Positions 9,223 to 19,891 are shown, counted from the stretch's first letter. The stretch is DNA of 60,485 nucleotides from DASRAU01 sp035638075 (GCA_035638075.1 DASRAU010000019.1:1-60485); one strand, 5' to 3'. Numbers and translations: made by a program. Notes: generated by a model from the sequence alone, not told the origin.

Positions 9223-10043
9223 ACCTTCTCGACCGCGCTCTTCGGCACCCAGCCGCTCAGGCCGTTCGGCAGGCTCACCTGCGTCCAGGCCTCGAGCGTG
9301 TGTCGCACTTCCATGCGGGTCCCCTCGTGCACCTTGAACAGCACGGTGTTCTCCTCGCCCGGGCCGCTGCGCACCTCCACGGTGTCGGCCATGACGATGC
9401 CGATGCCCGCGGTCTCCTGCCGCATCTGGTAGAGAAGCGCCGCGCCGAACGTCACGGCGACGAGGCCGAGCGCCAGGGCCGCGTAGCCGAGCAGGCGCCG
9501 GCGCACCCAGGACGCCGTCACCGGCACGAAGCCGGCGACGCCCCAGGCGGCGATCCAGAAGATGAGAAAGGCCGCCGCGACCACGCCCGCGGGGACGGTT
9601 TCGAGCGTCTCCTTCAGCACCCGCACCGGGTACTGCATCTCCGGCTCGGTCACCTTGTCGCGCAGGAGCCCGCGCGCCAGCACCAGGTTGTCGCGCGCTT
9701 CGTCGTCGGCCGGGTCGAGGCGCAGCGAGCGCTCGTACTCGAGGATCGCGGGGCCGAGCCGGCCCAGCTTGAAGTAGGCGTTGGCGAGGTTGTAGTGGAC
9801 TCGGGCGTCGTCGATCCCCTGCGCGACGATCGCCTCGTAGCCTTTCGCCGCCTGGTCGAAACGCCCTTCGCGGTAGTCCGACGAGGCGCGGTCGAAAAGC
9901 GCCTGCGGGCTGTCGCCCGAGGGTGTGCTGGAGGGGATGCCTGAGGGGGCGCCGGAGGGGTCCCCGGTCCGGGCGGCGGACGCGATGCCGCCGCCGGCGA
10001 CCAGAACCATCAGTGCGAGGAGGAGCCGGGCGGTCCGGCTCAC
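9219..10043 (-). CDS. batE: BatE-like membrane protein: TPR plus SH3 domain
   Basis: 274 residues from a GTG start (10043) that overlaps the batD stop (GTGA). It has an N-terminal signal peptide (RLLLALMVLVAGGGIASA), a TPR block around 45-115 (ALFDRASSDYREGRFDQAAKGY; VHYNLANAYFKLGRLGPAILEYERSL), two membrane segments around 130-150 and 165-185, and a C-terminal bacterial SH3 domain (VEVRSGPGEENTVLFKVHEGT). This is the usual BatE arrangement. It probably scaffolds a periplasmic complex with the VWA proteins next to it. Confidence 0.85.
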   Translation of the reverse strand: MSRTARLLLALMVLVAGGGIASAARTGDPSGAPSGIPSSTPSGDSPQALFDRASSDYREGRFDQAAKGYEAIVAQGIDDARVHYNLANAYFKLGRLGPAILEYERSLRLDPADDEARDNLVLARGLLRDKVTEPEMQYPVRVLKETLETVPAGVVAAAFLIFWIAAWGVAGFVPVTASWVRRRLLGYAALALGLVAVTFGAALLYQMRQETAGIGIVMADTVEVRSGPGEENTVLFKVHEGTRMEVRHTLEAWTQVSLPNGLSGWVPKSAVEKV

Positions 10044-11902
10044 CGATCGAGGCTCCGCTCGATCCCGGCGATCGTCTCCTCGGCGTCGGTGAGCGTCTTG
10101 CGCATGGCGGCGTCGTCGGACGAGGCCGGCGCGAAGCGCGCGAAGTCGCACGCCTCGAGACAGCGGTGGAAGGCGGCGCGACGGTCCTCGGGGACGCCGC
10201 GCTCGGCCAAAAGCGCCTCGATGCGCTCGTGCGTCAGGCCGGTGCCGGCCATGTGGAACTTGTCGCCGACGTAGCCGGTGAGGGCCTGCGCCACCGAGGC
10301 GTAGAACGGGTGCGCGCTCGCCGGCTTCATCAGCCGCCGGGCATGGGTCAGCCGGCGCCGGGCCGAGCCGCGGGCCCGCCGCTCGCGCCGCGACCGCGAC
10401 GCCTGCGGCGACAGGTCGCGCGTGCGCGCCCACGCCAGGACGCCGACGTCCGCCAGCATCGGCGCGAGGCACAGCGCGACGAACCAGGGCGTCTGGTGGA
10501 ACGGCACCCGGCGCCCTTCCAGTCCTCCGGGAGCCGTGTGCAGGTAGTGGATGTCTTTGCGCAGCAGCCGGATGTCGCTCTGCGGCAGGCCGGCCACGGT
10601 CGGGCCGCCGGCCACCGCCTCGCCGCGCGCCACCTGGATCGGCAGTGGCTTGCTCGAGACCGTGCGGTACGCCTTCGCCTCCGGATCGAAATAGGAGAAG
10701 GAGATGGGCGGGATCGCCTGGCTCCCCGGCGCGAGCGGGATGACGACGTAGTCCCAGATCTTCTCGGAGCGCAGCTTGTCGACCTGGAGGCTGGTGCTGG
10801 AGGTGATCTTCGGGTCGAAGGTCTTGAAGTCCACGAGGTCGCCGAGCCCCGGCGCGGCGGCGGCGCCGAGGTTGCCCTCCCCCGCCACGCGGATCTTCAG
10901 GCCGACCGCGTCGTTGACGCGCGACTCGGTCCGGTCGGACGCGACCGACAGGTTGAAGTTGCCGACCGCGCCCGAGAAACCCTCCGGCTTCCCGGCGGCG
11001 GGCAGCACCTGCACCTTGAGCGGGACCGGGTCGCTGCGGCGCGTCACCATCTCGGTCGGCGTGAAGAAGAACGACTCGAACGGGTCGGCGCTGCGCCGCC
11101 GCACCTGCACCTGCCAGGCGATCGGCGGGATGGTGAGGGTCCCCGCCGTCGTCGGGAACAGGGCCCGCTTCATCAGGGTGATCTCGTACCAGGGCTCGCC
11201 GTCGATCGAAACGCGCCGCACCTCGGTGCGCTCCGGGAGGGTGATCTCCTCCGCCCAGAACCCGGGGAAGGACGGGCTCTCCGCCGGGCCGTGGCTGAGG
11301 ATCTCCGACTGCGTGTCGAGGACCACCTTCAACGTCACCTGCTGGCCGACGTAGACCTCCTTGCGGTCCAGCTCCGAGCGCACCTTGAGCGCCACCGGCG
11401 CGGCGTTCGGGCGCGGGCGTCCGCCGGGATTCGGCGCCGTGCCCGGCGCAGCGCCTCCGGGAGAGGACGGGGGCGTCTGCTGGAAGGGGCTGCGCACGGT
11501 CCCCTGCGGCTGCACCGTCACCTCGACCGGGTTGGTGCGGTACATCTGGCCCTGCGCCAGGATCCCCAGCGACGGGATGGTCAGCTTGCCGGTCTTGTTG
11601 GGCGTCAGGGCGTAGGTGTAGGTCTTGCTCGACGTGCTGACGCCGTTGACCCACTGGAAGCGGCTCGACACCGACGGCCCGCCCGAGAGGGCGAAATCGC
11701 CGAGGTCGTGCACGTCCGGCGGGCCGACGTGATCGAGCCCGGGGCCGGCGATCTCGATGACCAGCCGGACGTCTTCGCCCTCGCCGATCTCGGAGCGGTC
11801 CACCATGGCCCGGACGCGCACCGCGTCGGCCGCGCGCGCCGGAAGGGCCGCGGCGGCCGCGGCCAGCAGGACCGCGACGAAAGCCGTCCGCACTGCGCTC
11901 AC
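10040..11902 (-). CDS. batD: BatD, secreted beta-rich protein with C-terminal membrane anchor
   Basis: 620 residues with a signal peptide (LLAAAAAALPARA), long Ig-like beta regions with the BatD pattern (VRAMVDRSEIGEGEDVRLVIEI; VEVTVQPQG; APVALKVRSELDRKEVYVGQQVTLKVVL), one transmembrane helix around 470-490, and a cytoplasmic tail of about 120 residues. BatD proteins belong to the Bacteroides aerotolerance family and sit with VWA and TPR partners. The biochemical role is unknown. The start overlaps the stop of batB-batC. Confidence 0.88.
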   Translation of the reverse strand: MSAVRTAFVAVLLAAAAAALPARAADAVRVRAMVDRSEIGEGEDVRLVIEIAGPGLDHVGPPDVHDLGDFALSGGPSVSSRFQWVNGVSTSSKTYTYALTPNKTGKLTIPSLGILAQGQMYRTNPVEVTVQPQGTVRSPFQQTPPSSPGGAAPGTAPNPGGRPRPNAAPVALKVRSELDRKEVYVGQQVTLKVVLDTQSEILSHGPAESPSFPGFWAEEITLPERTEVRRVSIDGEPWYEITLMKRALFPTTAGTLTIPPIAWQVQVRRRSADPFESFFFTPTEMVTRRSDPVPLKVQVLPAAGKPEGFSGAVGNFNLSVASDRTESRVNDAVGLKIRVAGEGNLGAAAAPGLGDLVDFKTFDPKITSSTSLQVDKLRSEKIWDYVVIPLAPGSQAIPPISFSYFDPEAKAYRTVSSKPLPIQVARGEAVAGGPTVAGLPQSDIRLLRKDIHYLHTAPGGLEGRRVPFHQTPWFVALCLAPMLADVGVLAWARTRDLSPQASRSRRERRARGSARRRLTHARRLMKPASAHPFYASVAQALTGYVGDKFHMAGTGLTHERIEALLAERGVPEDRRAAFHRCLEACDFARFAPASSDDAAMRKTLTDAEETIAGIERSLDR

Positions 11903-13611
11903 CAGTCCTTCTCCGGCTCGTGGGGATGCGGCGGCGCGGAGTTCTGGGCGTGCTTCTTCAGGCTCTCCTTCTCCGACTCGCGCAGGGCGTCGAGGATCTG
12001 CTTCGCCTCGTCCTGGCTCATCTCCCCCGGCTTCGGCTGCGGCTGCTTCTTGTCGTCCGGCTTCTGCTGGTCGTCCGGCTTCGGTGGGGGCGGCTGCTTC
12101 TGGTTCTTGTCCGGGGGCTGGTTCTGGTCCTGCTGCTGTTGCTGCTGCTGTTGCTGCTTCTCCAGGAGCCGCAGCGCCAGCTCGAGGTTGCGCTTGGCGT
12201 CCTGGTCGCGCGGCTCCATCTTGAGGGCCTGCACGTATTCGTCGACGGCCGGCTGCAGATCCCCCTTCATCATCAGGGCGTTGCCGCGGTTGAAGTGGGC
12301 CGCCTCGGCCAGGCTCCTGGGACCTGTGCTCTGGGCGCGCAGGTACTCCTCGATCGCCTTGTCGAGGTCCCCCTTGCGCAGGAGGACGTTGCCGATGTTG
12401 TAGTGCAGCTCGGGCGCGGCCGGGCGCTCCGCCTGCGCGTCGGTGTAGTTCTTCAGCGCCTCGTCGAATTTCTTCTGCTCGTAGAGGCGGTTGCCCTGGT
12501 TGTTCTTCGCGGCCGGGTCGGCCGCGGCCGGCGACGGCAGGAGGAGCAGCAGCCCCGCCAGGAGCGCCGCGGTCGCGGCGCGCGCGGCGACGGCGGCGCG
12601 GCCGGCCTTCACCGCCCGCTTGCGGTCGCCGAGCACCGTCTCGATCCCGAGGAGCAGGAGCGCCGCTCCGAGCGGGATGATGTAGCGCTCTTCGTAGTGG
12701 GTCACCTGGCGGGCGGTCATGTTCTTCGGGTCCATGGCGGCGATCTCGGCGTACACACCCTTGAGCTCGATCCCCTCGGGAGTGGAACGGAAGTACTTCC
12801 CCTTGGTCGCGCCGGCGATCGACTGCAGGGCCCCTTCGTCCAGGCGGCTGGTCACCTTGCGGTGCTCCCGATCCTCTTTATACCCCGTCACGTCGCCGCG
12901 CGCATTCCGGATGGGGATCGGCACGCCGCCGGTCGCTCCGACCCCGACCGTGTGGATGACGATGCCATGGTCGATGGCCTCGTTCACCGCCGCGTCCACC
13001 TCTCCCTCGTGGTCCTCGCCGTCGGTGATGAGGACGATCACCTTGTGCCGCCCCTCCTCCTCGGGGAAGGCGGCGGTCGCGGCCCGGATCGCCGCCGCGA
13101 GGTTCGTCCCCTGCACCGGCAGGAGGTCGGTGCCGAGGATGTCCACGAACATCGCCGCCGCCGAGTAGTCCAGGGTCAACGGACAGGCGACGTAGGCGGT
13201 TCCCGCGAAGGCGACGAGACCCACCCGATCCCCCTGCAGGAGGTCGAACAGGCCCATGATGGCCGACTGCGCCTGCGCCAGCCGATTGGGCTTCATGTCC
13301 TCGGACAGCATGCTGAGGGACGTGTCCACCGCGATCATCACGTCCACGCCGCGCCGGTTCACCGTCTCGGTCTTCATCCCCCACTGCGGCCGGGCGAGAG
13401 CGAGGACGAGGAAGGCGGAGGCGACCGTGACCAGGAGCCCCTTCATGATGCGCTTCTCGACGCTGAGGCTCAACGACAGGCGATCGAGGAGCATCCGGTC
13501 GCCGAGGCGCTCCAGCAGACGCCGGCGCCTGTAGCCGTCGAGCAGGAGGAGCCCCGCGATGACCGGCACCGCGAAGAGGAACCACAGGTAGAAGGACGCA
13601 CCGAATCTCAT
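11899..13611 (-). CDS. batB: BatB-BatC fusion: VWA domain plus TPR with poly-glutamine tail
   Basis: 570 residues. The N-terminal half is a membrane-anchored VWA protein (helices about 8-25 and 58-75), with an intact MIDAS motif DTSLS (96-100) and LITDGEDHEGE, as in BatB. After a further membrane helix (about 318-335) and a second hydrophobic segment ending SPAAAD comes a TPR domain (about 375-480) like BatC, then a low-complexity tail with eleven successive glutamines followed by Pro/Lys/Asp/Gln-rich sequence. BatB and BatC are usually two genes. The second hydrophobic stretch looks like the leftover signal peptide of BatC, which supports a gene fusion. The gap to batA is 10 bp. Confidence 0.88.
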   Translation of the reverse strand: MRFGASFYLWFLFAVPVIAGLLLLDGYRRRRLLERLGDRMLLDRLSLSLSVEKRIMKGLLVTVASAFLVLALARPQWGMKTETVNRRGVDVMIAVDTSLSMLSEDMKPNRLAQAQSAIMGLFDLLQGDRVGLVAFAGTAYVACPLTLDYSAAAMFVDILGTDLLPVQGTNLAAAIRAATAAFPEEEGRHKVIVLITDGEDHEGEVDAAVNEAIDHGIVIHTVGVGATGGVPIPIRNARGDVTGYKEDREHRKVTSRLDEGALQSIAGATKGKYFRSTPEGIELKGVYAEIAAMDPKNMTARQVTHYEERYIIPLGAALLLLGIETVLGDRKRAVKAGRAAVAARAATAALLAGLLLLLPSPAAADPAAKNNQGNRLYEQKKFDEALKNYTDAQAERPAAPELHYNIGNVLLRKGDLDKAIEEYLRAQSTGPRSLAEAAHFNRGNALMMKGDLQPAVDEYVQALKMEPRDQDAKRNLELALRLLEKQQQQQQQQQDQNQPPDKNQKQPPPPKPDDQQKPDDKKQPQPKPGEMSQDEAKQILDALRESEKESLKKHAQNSAPPHPHEPEKDW

Positions 13612-13621
13612 GCGGGCCGCC

Positions 13622-14623
13622 TCACGGGAGCCGCCTCAGGAAGGTGGCGCCGAGGAGCAGGTCGAAGGCGATGCACAGCGCCCCGGGGTACAGGAAGAAC
13701 GCGAAGCGCTCCGCCTTGCGCGTGTAGCCGCGCACCTTGATCTCGGTCCGCTCCAGCGAGTCGATGCGCTCGAAGATCCACTTCAGCGAGCCGGCGTCCG
13801 TGGCGCGGAAGTACTGGCCGCCGGTCGCATCGGCGATCTGCTTGAGGCTGTCCTCGTCGATGTCGGCGGACACCATGATGTAGCGCTTGCCCATGAGCGG
13901 ATCGTCGATCGGGTAGGGCGCCTCGCCCTCGCGGCCGACGCCGATGGTGTAGACCTTGATGCCCAGGGACGACGCCAGGCGCGAGGCGGTCAGCGGGTCG
14001 ATCTGCCCGCGGTTGTTGCGCCCGTCGGTGAGGAGCACGATCACCTTGCTCTTGCCGGTGGCCTTCTCCAGCCGCGCCACGCCGGTGGCGAGCCCCAGCC
14101 CGATGGCGGTGCCGTCCTCCTCGCGCGTCGCGAAGTCGGTGTGCCCGAGTTGGTCGAGCAGCACCTCGTAGTCGAGCGTCAGCGGACAGCGCGTGTAGGC
14201 GTTCGCCGCGAATGCGACGAGCCCGATGACATCGTTGCGGCGGCCGCGCACGAACTGGCTGACGACGTCCTTGGCCACGACCAGTCTGTTCTTCGGGCGG
14301 AAGTCCTCGGTGCGCATGCTCCCCGAAACGTCGAGGACCAGCAGGATGTCGATCCCCTCGGTCAGGACCTCCTCCTCGTGGAACCACGTCTGCGGCCGGG
14401 CGAACGCGATGACCAGGAGCAGGAGGCCGAGCATCCGGAACGCGGTCGGGACGTGCCGGAGGCGGACGCCCCGCCCCGCCGGAATCAGGCGGAACTGCCG
14501 GGTCTCCGAGAAGACCAGGCTGGCGTGCCGGCCGCGCGCCCGCACCACGCGCCACACCAGCATCATCAGGAGGAACACCAGGATGGCGCCGCCGATCGGA
14601 TTGGCGAAGTGCAGGCCGTTCAC
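13622..14623 (-). CDS. batA: BatA, membrane-anchored VWA protein
   Basis: 333 residues from a GTG start at 14623, overlapping the stop of the DUF4381 gene (GTGA). It has two N-terminal membrane helices, a VWA domain with a perfect MIDAS DVSGS motif (LLVLDVSGSMRTEDF) and LLTDGRNNRG, and a C-terminal helix (FFLYPGALCIAFDLLLGATFL). It is a paralogue of the VWA half of the next gene (shared LVAFA and CPLTLDY). Metal-dependent partner binding in the periplasm is expected for the family. Confidence 0.9.
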   Translation of the reverse strand: MNGLHFANPIGGAILVFLLMMLVWRVVRARGRHASLVFSETRQFRLIPAGRGVRLRHVPTAFRMLGLLLLVIAFARPQTWFHEEEVLTEGIDILLVLDVSGSMRTEDFRPKNRLVVAKDVVSQFVRGRRNDVIGLVAFAANAYTRCPLTLDYEVLLDQLGHTDFATREEDGTAIGLGLATGVARLEKATGKSKVIVLLTDGRNNRGQIDPLTASRLASSLGIKVYTIGVGREGEAPYPIDDPLMGKRYIMVSADIDEDSLKQIADATGGQYFRATDAGSLKWIFERIDSLERTEIKVRGYTRKAERFAFFLYPGALCIAFDLLLGATFLRRLP

Positions 14624-15708
14624 GCCACCCCTCGCGAGGTGAGCGGACCCGGCGGCGCCGGCGCCGTCCCGGTCCCCGCTCCCGGACCGGCGCTCCCTTC
14701 GCTCACGGCGGGAAGCGGCGGGGGCGCGGTCCGCTTCGTCTCGTCCACCAGCCGGTAGGCGCGCTCGACGCTCGCCCTGGTCTCCTCGCGCCCGGGCAGG
14801 TGCTTGGCGAACTTCACGAGATCGCACAGGCCCAGCAGCTCGGACAGGAGGGTGGCGGTCGTGGCCGGGAGGCGCACGCTGCGCATCGACTCGAGAATCT
14901 CCCAGGTCGTCGACTCGAAGGCGTCGAAGTCGAAGCGCCGGCCGAGGTAGCGGCGGATGATCTCGGCGAGCGCGATGTAGAAGGCCTTCATCTCGCCGCG
15001 CTCGATGAGACCGGAGGAGAGGAGCCGCTCCAGCTCCTGGTAGGCGATCTCGTGCTCCGGGCGCGGCGGGGCGGCCGGCACGACGGGAAGCGCCGCGGCC
15101 GGGCGGCGCTTGCGGCGACGGCGCCACCAGAGGAGGGCCGCGGCCGCCAGCAGGAGGGCCCCGCCCAGGAACCACGGCCACAGCAGCCGCTCACTCATCT
15201 CCACCGGCCGCTTGAGGTCGGCCGGCGTGTCCTCCCCTGCCTTCAGGACCGACTGGACGGTGACCGGCAGCGACGCCGATTTCGCTTCGGTCTCCTTGCC
15301 GGCCGCGTCGCGCAGCGTGGCGCGCACGGCGGGGATGTCCAGGCTCCCGGTCTTGTAGGCGGCGAGGGTGACGACGCGCCCTTCCTCCACCGTGCCGTCG
15401 GCGAGGCGCTTCGGCGCCAGGGTCATCTGCCCGAGGATCTCCAGATCCTTGAGCACGTGATCGGCGTCGAACTCGGTGAGGGTCATCCCCTCGGGGTGCC
15501 GGAGCGTGAAGGTGACCGCGATGGGATCGCCGACAGTGACTTGAAGATGATCGGCGCGGGCGCCGAGCGTCACGCCGCCCGCCGCCGGCGCGGCCGATCC
15601 GGTCGCCCCCGTCGTCGTGCCCGCGGCCGGTGCCGTCGCATCGGACGGCGCGTCGGCCGCGCCGGCGGCGCCGGCGGCCGGTGCTGCGGTCTCGGCCGCC
15701 TGGCTCAT
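14620..15708 (-). CDS. DUF4381-like membrane protein of the MoxR/Bat operon
   Basis: 362 residues. The Ala/Gly/Thr-rich N-terminus is followed by a BatD-like beta domain (VTLGARADHLQVTVGDPIAV), one transmembrane helix (LLWPWFLGGALLLAAAALLWW) with a very basic stop-transfer (RRRRKRR), and a cytoplasmic helical domain (EHEIAYQELERLLSSGLIERGEMKAFYIALAEIIRRYLGRR). Such a protein commonly stands between the DUF58 and batA genes. The start ATG overlaps the DUF58 stop (ATGA). Function is unknown beyond membership of the complex. Confidence 0.85.
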   Translation of the reverse strand: MSQAAETAAPAAGAAGAADAPSDATAPAAGTTTGATGSAAPAAGGVTLGARADHLQVTVGDPIAVTFTLRHPEGMTLTEFDADHVLKDLEILGQMTLAPKRLADGTVEEGRVVTLAAYKTGSLDIPAVRATLRDAAGKETEAKSASLPVTVQSVLKAGEDTPADLKRPVEMSERLLWPWFLGGALLLAAAALLWWRRRRKRRPAAALPVVPAAPPRPEHEIAYQELERLLSSGLIERGEMKAFYIALAEIIRRYLGRRFDFDAFESTTWEILESMRSVRLPATTATLLSELLGLCDLVKFAKHLPGREETRASVERAYRLVDETKRTAPPPLPAVSEGSAGPGAGTGTAPAPPGPLTSRGVA

Positions 15709-16586
15709 CGCGACAACCGCCGCGCGCGCCGGTGGAAGAAGCGCACCAGCGGCAGGTCGTAGGGCCGGTCGGTGCGCAGCTCGAGCGCGTCGATGCCGAT
15801 CTGCCGGAACAGGGACTCGCGCGCCAACCGCCTCTCGGCGGCCCAGCGGCCGAAAGCGGTCCGGGTGCCCTTGTCGCGCGAATCGACCAGCACGCGCGCG
15901 CCGGTCTCGGCGTCCTCCAGCTCGAGGAGTCCCACCGGCGGCAGCTCCTCCTCGCGCGGGTCGGTGACGGTGATGGCCACGACGTCGTGCTTGCGCGCCG
16001 CGACCCGGAGCGGCCGCTCGAAATCGTGGGCGAGGAAGTCCGAGATGATGAAGACGACGCCGCGCTTGGTGATGGTGCGGTTCAGGTGCTCGAGCGCCAT
16101 CTTGAGGTCGGTCGTGCGTCCCTGCGGCGTGAAGTAGAGGACCTCGCGGATGACGCGCAGGACATGGTCCTTCCCCTTGCGCGGCCGCAGGAAGGTCTCG
16201 ATGCGGTCGGTGAAGGCGATGAAGCCGACGCGGTCGCTGTTCTGGATCGCCGAGAACGCCAGGAGCGCGCAGATCTCCGCCTGGATCTCCCGCTTGAACT
16301 GGCGCTTCGTCCCGAAGTCCCCCGAGGCCGAGACGTCCACGAGCAGCAGCACCGTCAGCTCGCGCTCCTCGACGAACTTCTTGACGTACGGGGCGCCCAT
16401 GCGCGAGGTGACGTTCCAGTCGAGGGTGCGCACGTCGTCGCCCCACTGGTATTCGCGCACCTCGCTGAACTCCATGCCGCGGCCCTTGAAGACGGAGTGG
16501 TACTCCCCCGCCAGCGACTCGTTCACGAGCCGGCTGGTGCGGATCTCGATGCGCCGGACCTTTCTGAGGATTTCCGCGGGCAGCAT
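15705..16586 (-). CDS. DUF58 domain protein (VWA-related)
   Basis: 293 residues, soluble. It has the DUF58 hallmark FSEVREYQWGDDVRTLDWNVTSRMG and the degenerate VWA motif LLLVDVSASGDFG. It follows moxR by 23 bp, the standard MoxR-DUF58 pair, and probably acts as the MoxR AAA+ partner. The start ATG at 16586 lies within a longer open frame, and the first residues (MLPAEILRKVRRIEIRTSRLVNE) are the family N-terminus. Confidence 0.92.
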   Translation of the reverse strand: MLPAEILRKVRRIEIRTSRLVNESLAGEYHSVFKGRGMEFSEVREYQWGDDVRTLDWNVTSRMGAPYVKKFVEERELTVLLLVDVSASGDFGTKRQFKREIQAEICALLAFSAIQNSDRVGFIAFTDRIETFLRPRKGKDHVLRVIREVLYFTPQGRTTDLKMALEHLNRTITKRGVVFIISDFLAHDFERPLRVAARKHDVVAITVTDPREEELPPVGLLELEDAETGARVLVDSRDKGTRTAFGRWAAERRLARESLFRQIGIDALELRTDRPYDLPLVRFFHRRARRLSR

Positions 16587-16609
16587 GGCGGGCGGCCTTC
16601 CCGGGGTGT

Positions 16610-17614
<1,005 letters not shown>

Positions 17615-17648
17615 GCGATTGGGTCCTCTTTAGCGAAAAAGGGCGCAG

Positions 17649-17677
17649 ATTGTAGACCACGGTCCGCACCGTGTCGA
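17649..17677 (-). promoter_or_regulatory. Promoter of the moxR-bat operon
   Basis: On the minus strand TCGACA (17677-17672) and TACAAT (17654-17649) are separated by 17 bp. Transcription would begin near 17642, about 28 nt before the moxR ATG. One mismatch in each box relative to the sigma-70 consensus. Confidence 0.65.
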
Positions 17678-17945
17678 GGAGCGCCCGGCAACGAAAAACC
17701 TGTGGCGCAGCCACCGCCTCGGAGGGAACGGGAATCGACCCCGCCGGGGACGGGTCCGGGCTCGCTGCGCGAGCCCTCCCCTCTCCTCGCCCCCTCGCCA
17801 CCCATCGCGCCTGCGAAGCGGCGCGATGGGGCCCGCTCGGGGGTCTCAGAAGCCCCGGCGAAGTCGTTCCTGTTCCCTCTCACCCGCCAACCGCCACTCG
17901 TGTTCGCGACCTCGGAAGACCGAACGGGCGACTTGCCCGGAATGT
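17678..17945. other. Gene-free stretch between the efflux operon and the moxR promoter
   Basis: About 270 bp with no open frame that looks coding, no RNA gene I can recognise and no clear T-run terminator. It contains GC-rich inverted stretches around 17810-17835 (GAAGCGGCGCGATGG), too irregular to call. Confidence 0.5.
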
Positions 17946-19175
17946 CTACTCGTAGCGGAGGGCTTCGATGGGATCGAGGGCGGCGGCTTTGCGGGCCGGA
18001 TAAAAACCGAAAAAGACGCCGATGAAGGCCGAGAAGAAGAAGGCCACGGCGACTCCACCGGGATCGATGGAGACCGGCCAGCCGGCGAACCTGGCGATGA
18101 GGAGAGATGCGCCGATGCCGAGGGCGACACCGATTGCGCCGCCGACGATGGAGAGGGCGACCGACTCGAGGAGGAACTGCCCCAGGACGTGGCGGGCCTT
18201 GGCGCCGACGGCCATGCGGAGGCCGATCTCGCGCGTGCGCTCGGTGACGGAGACCAGCATGATGTTCATGATGCCGATGCCGCCGACGAGGAGCGAGATG
18301 GCGGCGACCGACGCGAGCAGGACCGAGAAGGTGCGCGCCGTCTGGCTGGCGGTGGCGGCGATCTCCTCCTGCGAGCGCATGTTGAAGTCGTCGTCCTGCG
18401 CCTGGGTCAGGCGGTGGCGCTGGCGCAGCAGCACGCGGATCTCGTCCATCGCCTGGCCGATCCTGTCGGGCGACACGGCGGCGACCTGGATGATGCCGAG
18501 GCGGATGGCGCCGGTGAGGCGCTTCATCACCGTGGTGTACGGGACCACGACCTGGTCGTCCTGGTCCTGCCCCATGGTGTTGCCGCCCTTGCGCTCGAGC
18601 ACGCCGATCACCCGGAACGGGACGTTCTTGATGCGGATGACCGAGCCGATCGGATCGGTGTCGGGGAAGAGCTCACGCACCACGGTGGCGCCGAGCACCG
18701 CGACCTTGGTGCCGGCCTTCACCTCCGCCTCGCTGAAGAAGACGCCGCGCTCGACGTTCCAGGCGCGGATGAACGGCCAGTCCACGTCGCAGCCGAAGAC
18801 CTCCGTGCCCCAGTTGTTCTCCCCCGCCACCACCTGCCCGCCGGAGCGGATGCCGGCCGAGACGTAGGCGACCGACGGGCACTCGTTCTTGATGGCGGTC
18901 GCGTCCTCCGGCAGGAGCGAGGATTGCGCCGCGGTGATGCGCACGCCGCCCTGCGTCACAGCACCTGGGAACACCATGATGAAGTTGGTGCCAAGCGCGC
19001 TGATGTTCGACTGGATCGACTTCGACGCACCGCTGCCGACGGCGTTCATGGCGATGACGCAGGCGACGCCGATGACGATGCCGAGCACCGTCAGGATCGA
19101 CCGCGTCGTGTTGCGCAGGATCGATCGCACTCCCACCTTGAGGATGCTCCAGGCGCGCAGCGTGGCGATCTTCAC
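17946..19175 (-). CDS. MacB/FtsX-type ABC transporter permease
   Basis: 409 residues with the MacB plan: one N-terminal helix (TRSILTVLGIVIGVACVIAM, about 24-46), a large periplasmic domain (about 50-285), then three helices, with the signature MNIMLVSVTERTREIGLRMAVGAKARHVL and the C-terminal FGFYPARKAAALDPIEALRYE. It would transmit ATP-driven motion to the periplasm rather than pump across the membrane. The start overlaps the ATPase stop (ATGA), so ATPase, permease and adaptor form one coupled operon. Confidence 0.92.
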   Translation of the reverse strand: MKIATLRAWSILKVGVRSILRNTTRSILTVLGIVIGVACVIAMNAVGSGASKSIQSNISALGTNFIMVFPGAVTQGGVRITAAQSSLLPEDATAIKNECPSVAYVSAGIRSGGQVVAGENNWGTEVFGCDVDWPFIRAWNVERGVFFSEAEVKAGTKVAVLGATVVRELFPDTDPIGSVIRIKNVPFRVIGVLERKGGNTMGQDQDDQVVVPYTTVMKRLTGAIRLGIIQVAAVSPDRIGQAMDEIRVLLRQRHRLTQAQDDDFNMRSQEEIAATASQTARTFSVLLASVAAISLLVGGIGIMNIMLVSVTERTREIGLRMAVGAKARHVLGQFLLESVALSIVGGAIGVALGIGASLLIARFAGWPVSIDPGGVAVAFFFSAFIGVFFGFYPARKAAALDPIEALRYE

Positions 19176-19891
19176 GACGCGGCCTTCCGGCGGGCGGCGA
19201 TGCGGCGGTCGTGCACCGGCTCGTCCCGGAGGATCTTGCCGTCGCGCAGCGCCACGACGCGGCGGGCGTGCTCGGCCACGTCCGGCTCGTGGGTGATCAA
19301 GAGGATGGTGCGGCCGGCGTCGTTGAGGCTCTGGAAGAGCCCGAGGATCTCCTCGGAGGTGGCGGAATCGAGGTTGCCGGTCGGCTCGTCCGCGAGCAGG
19401 ACCGGCGGGTCGGTGATGAGCGCCCGGGCGATCGCCACACGCTGCTGCTGGCCGCCACTGAGCTGCGACGGGGTGTGATCGGCCCGGCCGGCGAGCCCGA
19501 CCTTCCCCAGCGACTTCATCGCCAGGTCCTGGCGCTCGCGGCCGCTCAGCCCGCGCGCACCGTAGAGCAGCGGCAGCTCGACGTTCTCGGCGGCCGAGGT
19601 GCGCGGCAGGAGATTGAAGGACTGGAACACGAAGCCGATCTTGGCGTTGCGGATCTCCGCCAGGCGCTCGGGCGGCATCCGGGCGACGTCGGTGCCGTCG
19701 AGCAGGTACCGGCCGCTGGTCGGGCGGTCGAGGCAGCCGAGCAGGTTCATGAGCGTGGACTTGCCGGATCCCGACGGTCCCATGATGGCCACGAACTCGC
19801 CGGCGGCGATCGAGAGGCTGACGCCGTCGAGCGCCTTCACCTCGAACTCCCCCATCCGATAGGTGCGGACGAGATCGGCGATCTCGATCAC
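19172..19891 (-). CDS. MacB/LolD-type ABC transporter ATPase
   Basis: 239 residues. Walker A is GPSGSGKST (38-46), with the Q-loop QSFNLLP, signature LSGGQQQR, Walker B VLLADEPTGNLDS and H-loop THEPD. It is of the MacB/LolD group, energising the permease encoded 3' of it. Start and stop both overlap neighbours by four bases. Confidence 0.94.
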   Translation of the reverse strand: MIEIADLVRTYRMGEFEVKALDGVSLSIAAGEFVAIMGPSGSGKSTLMNLLGCLDRPTSGRYLLDGTDVARMPPERLAEIRNAKIGFVFQSFNLLPRTSAAENVELPLLYGARGLSGRERQDLAMKSLGKVGLAGRADHTPSQLSGGQQQRVAIARALITDPPVLLADEPTGNLDSATSEEILGLFQSLNDAGRTILLITHEPDVAEHARRVVALRDGKILRDEPVHDRRIAARRKAAS

